From: Pseudopyrenochaeta lycopersici
Taxonomy: Eukaryota > Ascomycota > Dothideomycetes > Pleosporales > Pseudopyrenochaetaceae
Length of the DNA stretch: 64,000 bases
Direction: 5' to 3'
Assembly (NCBI GenBank): GCA_003313425.1
Contig: NHZP01000064.1
Location: forward strand, 186,001 to 250,000
The translations under genes were made by a program, and so were the position numbers. Under the pieces are notes generated by a model. The model saw only the letters and a list, made by a program, of their open reading frames with translations, did not search any database and was not told the origin of the DNA. This document shows, piece after piece, positions 22,351-34,052 of this stretch. Each line of letters opens with the position of its first letter. Position 1 is the stretch's first letter.

Positions 22351-25300
22351 TCAACCTTGCGCTAGAGCAATGGCGCAAGCAACAAACTGCGATTTCGATA
22401 TTATCCTGACAGATTACATGACTTGGAAGCCTTGGTACGAGCAGCTGGAGACCAGATGCCTATCTCTTAAGGTCTGGCACCTCGTCGACCCTTCGAGCGA
22501 TGCTGCGCCGAAGACAGAGCCGACCCCTCTGACCGAGCCAAACATCGAAATGTATGAGAAACGAGCGGCGATCGGAGACCGACCTCCAGCGAACCCATCT
22601 GATTTAACGAATGGCGGACAAACCGCTTTTAAAACCGATGTTGATTACTATAAGACGCGACTTGACTCGTACAAAGTCGCAGCAACAAACTATAAAGATG
22701 AAGATGCAAGGTTAGATAAGCTGTCGGTCTACATCCGAGCAACAGTCTCTGTCCACCTAAAGAAGACATGCTGCAGACTAAAGCTCTCAATCCGAGAATG
22801 GGTAGCTAGTCTAAAGAGCACTGTCGGCATCGACGATGAAGAAGAACAACTGCGCGCTCGGGATTGATACATTGCAGCCCTAAAGCCAATGAGACAACCA
22901 ACGCATTGGGACAGCTGGCTGACTGAGTACGATCACGCAGCAACTATCGCAGAGACTGAAGAAATTGGAGAAGTTCAAAAACTTAATCATGTAATACAAG
23001 ACTTCCTGAACGCAGTCAGCAAGGTCAGCCCTAACTGGGTGCCATCATTCCAAGACCAAGGAAGACGCGAGCCAGGAATGAATCGAAAAGAAATGATGAA
23101 ACGCTTCCGAGACCACATGAGCTTATACTACCCAAAAGGGAGACAGCAAAAGGGCGCTTTTGCTGCAAGTGAAGCTTCATATCTCGCTGGCAGTGGTGAA
23201 TCCACCCAGGACACGGACAGGGACGCCTCTCTCGTGCCCGATAGCGCATCATCTGACCAACCTAAACAGGGGTCAAGGAGGAAGTCCTCGTCAAAAAAAC
23301 GCACAGCTGGTCAATTGACCATATCCAAGCAGTCCCAGAATCGGGATAAAGCAGCAGCTGGAGGCACAAAATGCCCTGCTTGTGGACTACGCCATCTTCT
23401 AGCTAACTGCCTCTATATTGATGATGACAATGCCCCAGACTGGTTCAAGCCGAGGGAATCAATATCAGAGCTGGTAAAGCTACGCCTACAATACGATCCT
23501 GATGTACAGGAACAAGTAAGGGCATTGAAAAGACAACGAACACAAACACCAAGCTTCAAGAACTCTCACACTCCTACGCCTGAGATATCTGCTGACTGAC
23601 TTGAAGGTCGGAAGATTACAACCATTAGTGCTGCGTTCAACGCTGCATCTTTCTAAGCCGAGCATTTACACTACCTACTAAGACACTCCTTCATCCTAGA
23701 CTCGGGCTCGACGATCCACGTCACGAACGACCGATCTCGACTTCGAAGCCTGCGTCCTCCCGTTACGGCAGATTACATACTGGCTGGGAACACACGAATT
23801 TTGATACAAGGATATGGAACAGTGTGGCTCAACCTAAGAGGGCCATATGGACCAACAAGGCTCGTGCTGAACGATGTGGCATGGTGTCCAGAGATCCTAT
23901 GCAATCTAGTCTCATTCAGATTGCTTAGACAACAGGGCGTGTGGTGGGACAATAAGAATGAGCCTACGACTCTCAAGAAGCGAGACGACTCAACAATCGC
24001 ATGCCTAAAAGAAGCACATGGACAATGGATACTCGAGCAAGAAGACGAGATGCAGGCAGCATTTCACATAAGAACAATCAATTCTCGATCAAAGCGAGCA
24101 CCACAGAAAGCTGACGCGATGCGCTGGCATAAACGCATGGGACATCCAGGGCCGGCAGCTATCGAACACCTAGTCCAGCAATCTGAGGGGGTGCGCATTA
24201 AGGGAGTTACAACAGTCAAGTGCGACGCGTGCGGAAGAGCCAAAACTAAGCGGCAAATACGACGCACACCTCGATCAAACCACGAAGGCCCAGGAGAAAG
24301 ACTAGCCATTGACTTCCATTCTTATGAGGAGGGAAGCTCAACGAAGGAGAAGAGTCAAATGCTCGTCACTGATCGATACTCCGGTTTCCTATGGGACTTT
24401 TACTTCAAGGACAATCGACTTAGGAAGTCAATCATCAGGTTACTAGATATTATTGTCCAGTTCCTGAAGAAGCAGTACAACATTACTGTTAAAGTAATCG
24501 AATGTGACGGCGAGATTGCAACTACGAAGCCGGAGGTAGCACGATAGTGTACCGCGCAAGCAATACGACTCGAGCCTTCAGCTCCAGATACCCAAGCACA
24601 AAACGGTGGTGCTGAACGCTCAGGGGGTGTAGTCAAAGATAAATCTCGCGCGATGAGGCTAGACGCAAACCTGCCATGGGAGCTATGGCCAGAGATTACA
24701 CGAGCAGCGGTGTATCTATACAATCGAACGCCGAACTACTCGAATCATTGGAAGTCACCGTACAAAGTCTTCTTTACATTTGCAGCTCTCCGAAACGGTA
24801 TCGTCACAACACCTCAAAAACCGAACCTGGCACACCTAAAAGCATATGGCTGCAAGGCCTTTGCCTTGACTGATGATACTCTTTGAGGCAAATCACGACT
24901 CCAACGTCTTGATCCGCGAGCTTGGATTGGATACCTAGTTGGATATCGATCGTCCAGTATCTACAGGATCTGGATTCCAACGATGGGCAAGGTGATTAGC
25001 ACTCGAGACGTAGTTTTCGACGAAGACACGATATTCAACGGGAAGACAGAAGACATTATGGACAATCTCATGCACAGCACCTTGAACGAGATAGCTGCAT
25101 GGGTGAGATCCGCTGAGCTTCCAGAACCTACCCACGATCAACCAGAGACTGAAACGTTCTTTAAAGATGATACAACACAGGATACTGAGCCAACCCAAGA
25201 ATATGATAGCCCAGGATACCGCCAAGGGAGGAAGACGGGGTACAGCTATCCTACGCCACCAGCGACTCCACCGCCGGTAGCTCTGCTTGCGCATCTGCTA

Positions 25301-26587
25301 GCAGGCGCTTATCAGGAAGACACTCAGGACTCAGATGCCTCATCAAAGACCGTCCCATGGAAGGCCGCATTCATGGCTGGGACACAGGCTGGGAACATTG
25401 GAACGTACGAAGGCAAGCCAGTGGATAAAGCTCAAATGAACCGAATGCTGGCACAAGGTCTAAGGCCTCATCTCAACCAACTTCCACCGCCGCCGTTAAC
25501 CCAGAGGCAGATAGAAGAACATCCACTCAGAGACTACTGGAAGGAAGCCCAGAGAGAGCATCTTAAGAGTCATGAGCAGATGAAATCATAGTCTGAAGTG
25601 CCCGTAAAGGAAGTAAAAGCAAAGGGTTAACAGATCTTAGACTGCATGTGGGTGTATACCTATAAGCTCGACAAGGACTATCGCTTCAAGAGCTGTAAGG
25701 CGCGATTAGTCGTCTGAGGAGACTAACAGAGAAATATTACCTCTCAGGAAACCTATGCAGCTACTCTCGCGAGCCGGTCGTTTCGAATGCTGATGGCGAT
25801 CGCTGCTCATTTTGATCTTGAGCTCAAACAGTACGACGTTACGAATGCTTTCGTTCATGCAGTAATGGACTGAGAGATCTATATAAGAATGCTACATGGC
25901 TATCGGAAGCCTGGGACAGTTCTGCAAGTTAACAAGGCCTTATATGGGCTCTGAATATTACCAGTCCTCTGGTAGAAGGAATTCACATCAACCCTTAAGA
26001 AACTGGGCTTTTAGAGCGTCCCTCACGAGCTATGCTGCCTAATTAAAGACGGAATTATTATATTCTTCTATGTCGACGATATCATTCTTGCATATAGTAA
26101 GCAGAAGGAGACTGAAGCCCAGTAAGCAATCCAACATCTTAGAGATAAGTACTCAATAACTGGCGGAGATAATCTTTAATGGTTTCTTGGAGTTGAAGTC
26201 ATCAGGAGCTGAGAGCAGCACAAGATCTAGCTATCACAAGCAGCATACGCGGACAAGATTAGCTGTTTAGTTAACAGAAAGGATATCCGACACGACACTC
26301 TAATGGCGGCTATTGAACCTAAGCCTCGGGAAGGCCTGGCTACTCTTTCAGAAATTAATAAGTACTAGCGCAAGATTGGATCTCTAATGTTTGCAGCTGT
26401 GACTACTCGTCCAGACATTGCATTCGCGACGTCACGACTAGCACGCTTTCTGATGAATCCGGGACAGGAGCATCATGATGCAGCCGATCGAGTTCTCCTC
26501 TACCTGCAGAGCACCAGAAATCGAGCGCTCGAGCTCGGCGGAGATAGTCGACTTGAAATCGCGAGCGACGCCTCTTTTGCCGATAAC

Positions 26588-26762
26588 TGTCAGAATTTAA
26601 TGAATCTTTTTGGTCATGATCGTGGATCAGAATTTATTGTATTTTCGTTGGTTCTGTTTTCTCTCCTTTTTAAACACAGACCTGATACATCGATAATACA
26701 TAGGTGATACCGTCCACGATGCAGTATTCGTATACTTCAGTTTTTATGCCTCTTATCTGACA
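26588..26762 (-). repeat. Copia-B 3' LTR
   Basis: 175 bp, TGTCAGAATTTAATG...CTTATCTGACA on the plus strand. One base differs from the partner LTR (ATAATA against ATGATA). Confidence 0.97.
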
Positions 26763-26799
26763 CACCCCCTCAGCTTAGAGTGATCTTCTAAGCTGCCAC

Positions 26800-29700
26800 C
26801 AACCTATATCTTATGCGATTGTCAGATCCTCTATTTAAGTCTGTATGTCTTTAAGTTTTAACTCTTTTACTAAGGCCGGTTTCTTGTTTACCAGTCCTAA
26901 TTAATTAAGAAAGTTCTCCTATTTATTTGAGGGCAGCGCTTTAGTAAGTCCGTCTGCTAGCATTTGCAAGGACGCTACGTATTTGACTTAAATTCGTCCT
27001 AGTAATACTTCTTATCGTAGCTAGTAGTTATAGATGTCTACATATCGAAGTTTAGTTTAAAGTTTTGCAATCTCTTCCGTAATAAGTTGAATTGTCTATG
27101 TATTGTCGCATTAAATTGTAATAGTCGACTCCGGCAATAATACCTGGAGCTCCTTAAGAAGTCGCGAGGTAAAGATAGCTTCCTTTGCTACTTGGGAGAG
27201 TGCGAGCAGTTCTGCTTTAGTTGTTGAGGTAGTGACCGTGTCCTGTTTACTTACTCTCTAGGTAACAAGACCACCGAATAGCTTAATCACATAACCTTAC
27301 GAACTCTTTCTATTAACTGTATTATCGCCAAATAATGCGTCGCTGGCTACTTTAAGCTTGTCGCCTCCACCTAATTGGAGTGCTCTTAATTTTGTCGCTG
27401 CAAGGTAGAGCAGGACTCTGTCAGCAGCCTCCTGATGCTCTGTTCCAAGGTTAATAAGGAAGCGTGCAAGGCGCGATGTTGCGAAGGCTATATCTGGTCG
27501 TGTTGTAACGGCGGTAAATAGTAAGGAACTAATCTTACGCTAGTATTTGTTGACTTCTGAAGGTGATGCTAATCCCTCGCGTGGCTGGAGTTCAACGCTT
27601 GCTATTGGGGTATTATGTCGGACATCTTTCCTATCTGCAAGTCTGCTAATTTTGTTGGCATAGGCTAACTAGGAGAGTTGAATTAATTGTTGTTCTTGGT
27701 CTCTGATAACTTTAACGCTAAGGAACTATTGCAGGTCTTCTCTACCTGTGAAGGTGTATCTTTCTTAAAGAGCCTTAATAGCTTGTTAAGCTTCTACCTC
27801 CTTCTTCTAGTAATAGGCTAAGATAATGTTATCGACGTAAAAGAAGATGATAATGCTATCCTTAATCATGCAGCAGGCCTTATGTAGCACTTGTTTGAAG
27901 CCTAGTTTGGTGAGGGTTAAGACGAATTCTTTCTACTATAGGAGCGGTAAAATTTGAAGACCGTAAAGTGCCTTTTTAAGCTTAAAGATCGTTCTAGGCT
28001 TCTGGTATCCTCGTAGTATTCTTATGTAGATTTCTCTATCTATGGTTGCATGCACGAATGCGTTAGTAACGTCGTACTGTTTGAGTTTAAGGTTGAACTT
28101 GGCAGCGATTGCTATAAGCATTCGAAAAGACCTGCTGGCTAAAGTAGCTGCGTATGTGTCTTGTGACGTGATGTTTCGTTGCTGATTACCGCGAACGACC
28201 AGTCGTGCTTTACATTTAATAAGGCGATGGTGTTTGTCTAATTTGTAGGTATACACCTATATGCAGTCTAATATTTAGTAACCTTTCCGTTTGATAGGAG
28301 TGATTGGCACTTTAGCCTAGGACTTCATTTGTTCATAGCTCCTTAGGTGTTCTCGTTCTGCTTCCTTAAACATTTCGTACAGAGGATAATCTTTAAGCTT
28401 TAAGTAAGTCGTCGGCAGAGGTGGCAATTAGTTTTAGTAAGGCTTCACCCCCTTTGCTAGCATTCTCTTTAGCTGTACCTTGTTAATAAGCTTGCCTTCG
28501 TGTTCCCCTACGTGCCCTGCTTAAGTGCCGGCTATAAATGCTGCTGCCCATGGTTCTGTTTTTAACGAGCCCTGTGTCGTCATGCTATTAGCTTTAAGTT
28601 CGTCGGTCCACGCCTGGCTAAGGAGAGCTATAGGTGGCGGAGTGTCTGGCGGCGTTAGGTATAAGTCCATCGCTTTTCTACTTCGGCAACCTCTTAACTT
28701 TTGACCTTGTAGACTTGAACTCTCTCCTATTATTGTATTGTCTTCGTAGAATGACCTAGTCTCAGGCTGTTCCTGTCGCGGTGGTGTAGGTAGTTCAATC
28801 GTTTTCACCTATATTACAATCTCCTGCAGGGTGTTGTGCATAAGGTTGTCCATGAGGTCTTCTGTTTTACCGCTAAACACTACGCTTTCGTCGAAGACTA
28901 CGTCTCTTATGCTGATAACTTTAGCTAGTAACAGGATCTAAACGCGGTAGATATTTGTAGATTGATAGCTAATAAGATAGCTAATCCAGGCCTTTAGATC
29001 TAAGCGTTGCAGTCGCGACTTTCCTCGGTGGGTATTGTTAGTCATTGCAAATGCCTTGCAGCCATATGCTTTAAGATAAGCTTGGTTTAGTTTCCGTAGT
29101 CCAGTAACGATACTATTTATAGCAGCGACCCTTGTGAAGAATACCTTGTATAGGCTTTTCTAGCGGTTTAAGTAGTTCGGCGTTCTATTGTACAGGTATA
29201 CTGCCGCTCTTGTGATTTCTAGCTATAGTTCCCAGGGAAGATTAGCATCCAGTCGTATTGTGCGTGCCTTTTCTTTTATCACACCCCCTAAGCGTTCTCC
29301 TCCGCCATTCTGTAATTAGGTATCAGGAGCAGAAGGCTCAACCTTTATGCCTTTGGACGTGCACCATCTCTTAACTTCTGGCTTAACGGTTACTATCTCG
29401 TTATCTGTCTTAATCACTTTTACAGAAATATTAAACTGCGTATAGAGGAAGCAAGTGAAATTATCTAGTAACCGAATAATAGATCGTGCTAGTCTGTTGT
29501 TAGTAAAGTAGAAATCCTAGTTATATGCCGAGAATCGGTTAGTAATAAGCATTTAGCTCTTTTCCTTTAAGTAGCTCCCTACTTCGTAGTCGTAAAAGTC
29601 AATCGCGATTCGTTCTCCCGGTCCTTCTTCGCTTAGTTAAGGTTCTCTGCGGATCCTGCGCTTTAATTTGGCTCTCCTATATGCGTCGCACTCAACTGTA

Positions 29701-31634
29701 GTAACGCCTTTAATGCGCACCCCCTCAGATTGTTGGACGAGGTGTTCGATCACTGCGGGCCCTAGATGCCCTAGGCGCTTATGCTATAGTATCGCACTTG
29801 CTCTTTGTGGCAACTGCTTAGTTTGAGAGTTGAATCGGGTGTGAAAGGTACTGTTATTTGCATCTAATTGCTCGAGTACCTATTGGTTATGTGCTTCCGT
29901 CAGGTATGCAATGATGGAGTTGTCCCATCTCTTTAACGACGTAGGTTCATTCTTATTATCCCACCAAATTCCTTGTCGTCTGAGTAGTCTAAATAAGACG
30001 AGGTTGCATAGAATCTCCGGGCAGAAGGCAACGTTCTCTAATCGGAGTATCTCTGTGCTATATGGTAACTTAACTTTGATATGTACGGTGCTATACCCTT
30101 TAATCTATATTCGTGCGTCGCCTGTCTATACGCAGTCACTGGGGATAGGTAGACGGAGGTAAGTTAGGCGTTGCGCTATGTTGCAGATGTGTATTGTCGC
30201 GCCTGAATTGAGGATGAATGCATTCTTTAGCGGATACGGTTAGTTCTTTATTAAGAACACTGACGCGGTATACGCGGCTTTGATTATTAATATAACTCTT
30301 CCTTCTAGTTAATCTTTTAAGACTTTGGGTGTTAGTGTTTGCGAATTCTTAATCAGCGGCGTCTTTGATCGTTGGCGCTTTGAGTCTAATAATTTAATTA
30401 GCTCTAGGTTATACTTTCTTTTGTACTTAACGAGTTTAGCTAATCTTAAATCTGGTGTAAACCACGTAGGTGCCTTATCTTCGTTTAGATAGAAACAATT
30501 AAAAAGATTATAGCGCTGTTTATAAGCATAGCATGTTGTGCCTTCAACTGCCGCCGTATCCTCTAGAGAGGAATGCTTAGATCTGGTGCTGCTTTGCCTA
30601 AATTTGCGTTTTCCCTAGGTTCTACCACAGTTCTTGCCCTGTAAGGCTAATGATGCTCCTTTAGCTACACCGGAGGCGTCCCTCTGTGCGCCCTAGTCGG
30701 ATTTACTGCCAGCGGGGTATGCAGCGTCTCTAGTAGCGAAAGCGCTCTTCTGCTTGCCCTTTTGTGGGTAGGAGCGGCTTATATGCTCCCAGAAGAGTTT
30801 CATCATTTCTTTTCTGTCATAGTCTGGGTCACCTCTGGCCACCTAGCTAGAGAAGGCAGTCACCTACATAGGTACTACCTTTTCTACCGCCGACAAGAAA
30901 TCTTCTATAATGTCGTCATTATGTTATACCTCCGCGACTCCTTCGGTCTCAGCGTTAGTTGCTGCTTAATCGTATTCGGCAAGCCAGATATCCTAGTTTA
31001 CTGGGGTCCTCATTGGCTTCAATGCATTGTGATATCTTGTTCGTGCTTATTAGCGTTCTTCGAGTAGGTTGATTCCTACTGTCCTTCGGATATCAATAAT
31101 CCATCAGCGAATCGTGGTACCAGGGAGGCAGCAGTTGCGCTAAATGTGCGCTGATACTGTGCTCTGAATGTGCGTTGCAAGTAACCAATAGTTAGCCCGT
31201 TCTCTGTCGTATTTCTTCTCATTAATCTTGTAGGCTTCGAGCTGTACCTTGTAGTCGTCTTAATCAGCCTTACATATTTCCTAGCTTTCAGGTAATAAGT
31301 CTAATAGTTTTGTCGGTGTAGCTAGAGTTGCATCAGTTCGGGACGGGTTTAATCTTGTTGGCTGGCTTGATGATCCAACCCGGTTACCCCGAGAGTTTGA
31401 CGACGCGCTAGGTACCAGTCGTTGGACTACAGCCGGTACGTAGTCAGCTAATCGTGGTAGGACTAGGGGGATTGGTTCCAGCAAAGGTTCTCTAGTTCCA
31501 TCAGGGTCTGCGATTGCCCATACGTCGTAGAACTCTGCTTTTGCTTTAAGTTGTAGTAACTATAGCGTGTAGTTCGTGTAGTCAGTGAGGATAATTATAG
31601 CGTCGCGTACGCCGGTAATATTTACGTAAGACAT
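26800..31634 (-). pseudogene. Copia-B Gag-Pol polyprotein, heavily interrupted
   Basis: Gag starts at the ATG at 31634 (MSYVNITGVRDAIIIL). Recognisable pieces: integrase near 29900-29250, connector at 28808-28521 (LPTPPRQEQPETRSFYED), reverse transcriptase at 28256-27936 (ARLVVRGNQQRNITSQ, LKQYDVTNAFVHA, KKALYGLQ) and RNase H near 27250-26850. TAG and TAA codons occur throughout, mainly at Q and W positions. Many are shared in position with Copia-D, so they predate the split of the two copies. Confidence 0.9.
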
Positions 31635-31671
31635 AGTCCTCGCTCGTTATAGGGTCAGTGAGACTCTTAAT

Positions 31672-31846
31672 TGTCAGAATTTAATGAATCTTTTTGGTCA
31701 TGATCGTGGATCAGAATTTATTGTATTTTCGTTGGTTCTGTTTTCTCTCCTTTTTAAACACAGACCTGATACATCGATGATACATAGGTGATACCGTCCA
31801 CGATGCAGTATTCGTATACTTCAGTTTTTATGCCTCTTATCTGACA
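31672..31846 (-). repeat. Copia-B 5' LTR
   Basis: 175 bp; 174 of 175 match the 3' LTR. The primer site GTGAGACTCTTAAT (plus-strand reading) lies immediately to its left. Confidence 0.97.
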
Positions 31847-32473
31847 ATAACACACTAGACAGAAAGAGCTCACAGGGATATACAATCAAGTTGTTTGGTG
31901 GCTTGATAGCTTGGAAAGCAAGCAAGCAAGATACAGTCACAACCTCGACGACAGAAGCTGAGCTTCTTGCGCTATCACAAGTTGCAAAAGAAGCTATATT
32001 CATATCACGACTACTCAAGGAACTGCAAATCAAACTGCCTGAGGACACAATCACGATACAATGCGATAACACTCAAACCATCCGGCTAATCAATGAAGAG
32101 GTCTCACGGTTGCAAACCAAGCTTCGGCATATAGACATTCACAATCATTGGCTGAGACAGGAAGTGTTAAGAAGAAGTATTCGGGTCATCTATGTCCAAT
32201 CGGCTGACATGCTAGCTGATGGGTTTACAAAGGCGCTGCCAGCCAACAAATGGGCACAATTTCTAAGCCAAATGGGCCTTGTAGAGCGTACAGGAAGCAT
32301 AGATCTAACAGCAGCACCCCTTGAAGAGATCCAAAGCCAAATTGAGAAGCTAGAGATCGAACAGGCGTAGCTAGACGGTGATCGATGCTTCTTGTACACG
32401 ACCTCTAGATTCACTAGAAGACAACGGAAGTATTTCTTGTCCAGCTTGAAATGGTTTCCAAGCTGAGGGGGTG

Positions 32474-32643
32474 TGTCAGATACAAGCGAGGGTACGCGAT
32501 ACTGTATTGTAGTACAAAGCTCGGGTGTAACCACTTGGCACACACTCTCCATAAAAGGAGAAAATAGAGAACACTGAATAGAAAAACCACGTTCATCATC
32601 AACATTCATCAAAGATAAAGCTAAATAGTCCTTGAATCTGACA
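32474..32643 (+). repeat. Copia-A 3' LTR
   Basis: 170 bp, identical by eye to the 5' LTR. Preceded by the purine tract AAGCTGAGGGGGTG. Confidence 0.97.
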
Positions 32644-32769
32644 ATTCTTCTGCACCTAAGTTTCTGTTCTCTTCTCTTCACGCAACGTCTTGTATTACAC
32701 CTAAGATTGTACGTAGTATAATAATCAAGCTATTAGTTAAGCGTTGAAATCCCTACTCGTAGCCTCTCG

Positions 32770-32935
32770 TGACACCCCCAATTCTATGCAAATTACTATA
32801 TCTTAAGACCTATTGAATGGAAACTCTTAAAAACCTAAGATATAGCTTAGAGTATATATAGAAGGCTGTTAGCAGAACTTTAAGATATAATATTAAGTTC
32901 TTGTTAAGATTGCAAGGGCCTGTTTTTCCAATTTT
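32770..32935. repeat. Decayed repeat, inverted partner of 21941-22080
   Basis: Contains TTAAGATTGCAAGGGCC and TATAGAAGGC, the complements of words at 21941-22080, and GTGACACCCCCAATT, a possible LTR edge with a purine tract on the minus strand. TA-rich and without coding capacity. Confidence 0.5.
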
Positions 32936-32936
32936 T

Positions 32937-34052
32937 GGTGTTTTTTCGATTGACGTCGAGAAACAACAGATAAGCGACCGGGTGTGGATCTGTTTCAGCC
33001 TATCAGTGCCTTGTGGCCGAGCTTCGGGTCACAGCGTTACGTACTTCGCATTTCGTATTTCGCTAACTTTAATCCACCCCACGATCTGGACTAGGAGCCT
33101 TAAATAGAGTTTCACCCGGGAGAACACATTTCCGTTCGTGTATGCCTATGAATTAGTCTACCTGCGGGGATAGGGAAATCTAACTCATTACTTCTTAGCC
33201 TTTGGTCAAAGCATCCTGCAGAGCAATGCAACGAAGCGCCAGTTGCATAAGGATTCACCAACTCTGTTTACTAAGCTTGATTTGTGATTGCAAAGCGGCT
33301 AACACTATACGCTCTATACGTTCTTAGGGGATTCTCATTTCGTTTAGCCCATCAGCGTCAGCCTATCTGTGGATACTGTCGCAAATGCTGAAGATTTCCA
33401 TCATAATTTCCCAGCAAACACAATGAACCAATTCCTGGAGTTAATCGACTTCTCTAACGGGAAGCCTCCCTAGCCTCCGCCCCCTTCGTCAATGCATACA
33501 AAGGTATCTTTACTCGCTATCACGCAGATTCCACACAGTACGCCTTGGCACCATTTAACGCCCTTTGACAAGCACAGGTCATGTCGATGAATATATCGAG
33601 CGTCGGCGGAAGCATACGTATTGGTTCAATCCATTAAGTAAGGATCAAAATACCTAAAGCTCCCTCCAGCCGTCCACCTAAATCTTGACCGCGCCGTCAA
33701 AGAACAGCGCGGGTTCCTCGTCTGTTTGCATCGCCCCTGCAGTCGAAAATCGATCGTTTGCTCTAGATGCGTGGTTATAGATCCAGGGAACAACAGCTCA
33801 TCGTTGGGAAAAACTGCTCCGTAGCCTGATGTTGGGGCTAACATAGAAGCAACCATTGTATCAGGCGCAGTTTTCTCCACCGGTGCTTCCGTGACGACCG
33901 TTTGGGAACAACTGGAGTTGGCAAGGTCGGCTCACACTCTACAAGAAAGGACATTGGCGCGGGGCCTGGCAGAGCTCAAACCGTCAGGTTCTTGGACCTT
34001 GCACTCTCCGGCGTCTCCACGACCCCTTCACAACTCTCCATATAGCTCTTGC
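32937..34052. other. No recognisable gene
   Basis: Mixed-composition sequence between the decayed repeat and hAT-3. Open frames are short and overlap on both strands. A plus-strand stretch at about 33640-34040 has gene-like residues broken by stops, but I recognise no family. Confidence 0.5.

Larger units (their letters stand above)
26588..31846 (-). mobile_element. Copia-B, complete element nested in Copia-A
   Basis: 175-bp LTRs at 26588-26762 and 31672-31846 that differ at one base, flanked by the 5-bp duplication ATAAC (26583-26587, 31847-31851). It sits exactly between two codons of the Copia-A RNase H. Transcription runs on the minus strand: the primer site lies beside the right LTR and the purine tract beside the left. 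It belongs to the same broad family as A and D. Confidence 0.97.
22370..32370 (+). pseudogene. Copia-A Gag-Pol polyprotein, many stops, split by Copia-B
   Basis: One frame of about 1,578 codons (22370-26587 continuing at 31852-32370). Order: Gag with a C-P-A-C-G-L-R-H zinc knuckle near 23370; protease FILDSGSTIHVT near 23690; integrase with WHKRMGHP, CDACGRAK, DFH, TDRYSGF and the catalytic Glu region near 24600; connector; reverse transcriptase with FYVDDIIL near 26070; RNase H ending TTSTTEAELLALS and TIQCDNTQTIRLI. Stops are few from 22865 to 25589 (22865, 23597, 23654, 24545, 24884, 25589) but at least a dozen lie in 25589-26370. Nearly all replace Q, W or CGA-Arg, while other residues look conserved. 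The copy cannot make its own enzymes unless stops are read through. Confidence 0.92.
22163..32643 (+). mobile_element. Copia-A, complete Ty1/copia element carrying nested Copia-B
   Basis: Two 170-bp LTRs (22163-22332 and 32474-32643) that I read as identical, flanked by a perfect 5-bp target duplication ATTCT (22158-22162, 32644-32648). A single gag-pol frame lies between them, cut by Copia-B at 26588-31846. A purine tract (AAGCTGAGGGGGTG) precedes the 3' LTR and a half-tRNA type primer site follows the 5' LTR. Without B it would be about 5.2 kb. Confidence 0.97.

Noticed and set aside
32190..32681. 163-codon minus-strand frame over the 3' LTR of Copia-A
   Set aside because: It is the antisense of the RNase H end and the LTR, and recurs wherever the LTR does (as at 22047-22346).
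33626..33880. 84-codon minus-strand frame
   Set aside because: No recognisable domain and an equally open plus strand; too short to support without homology.
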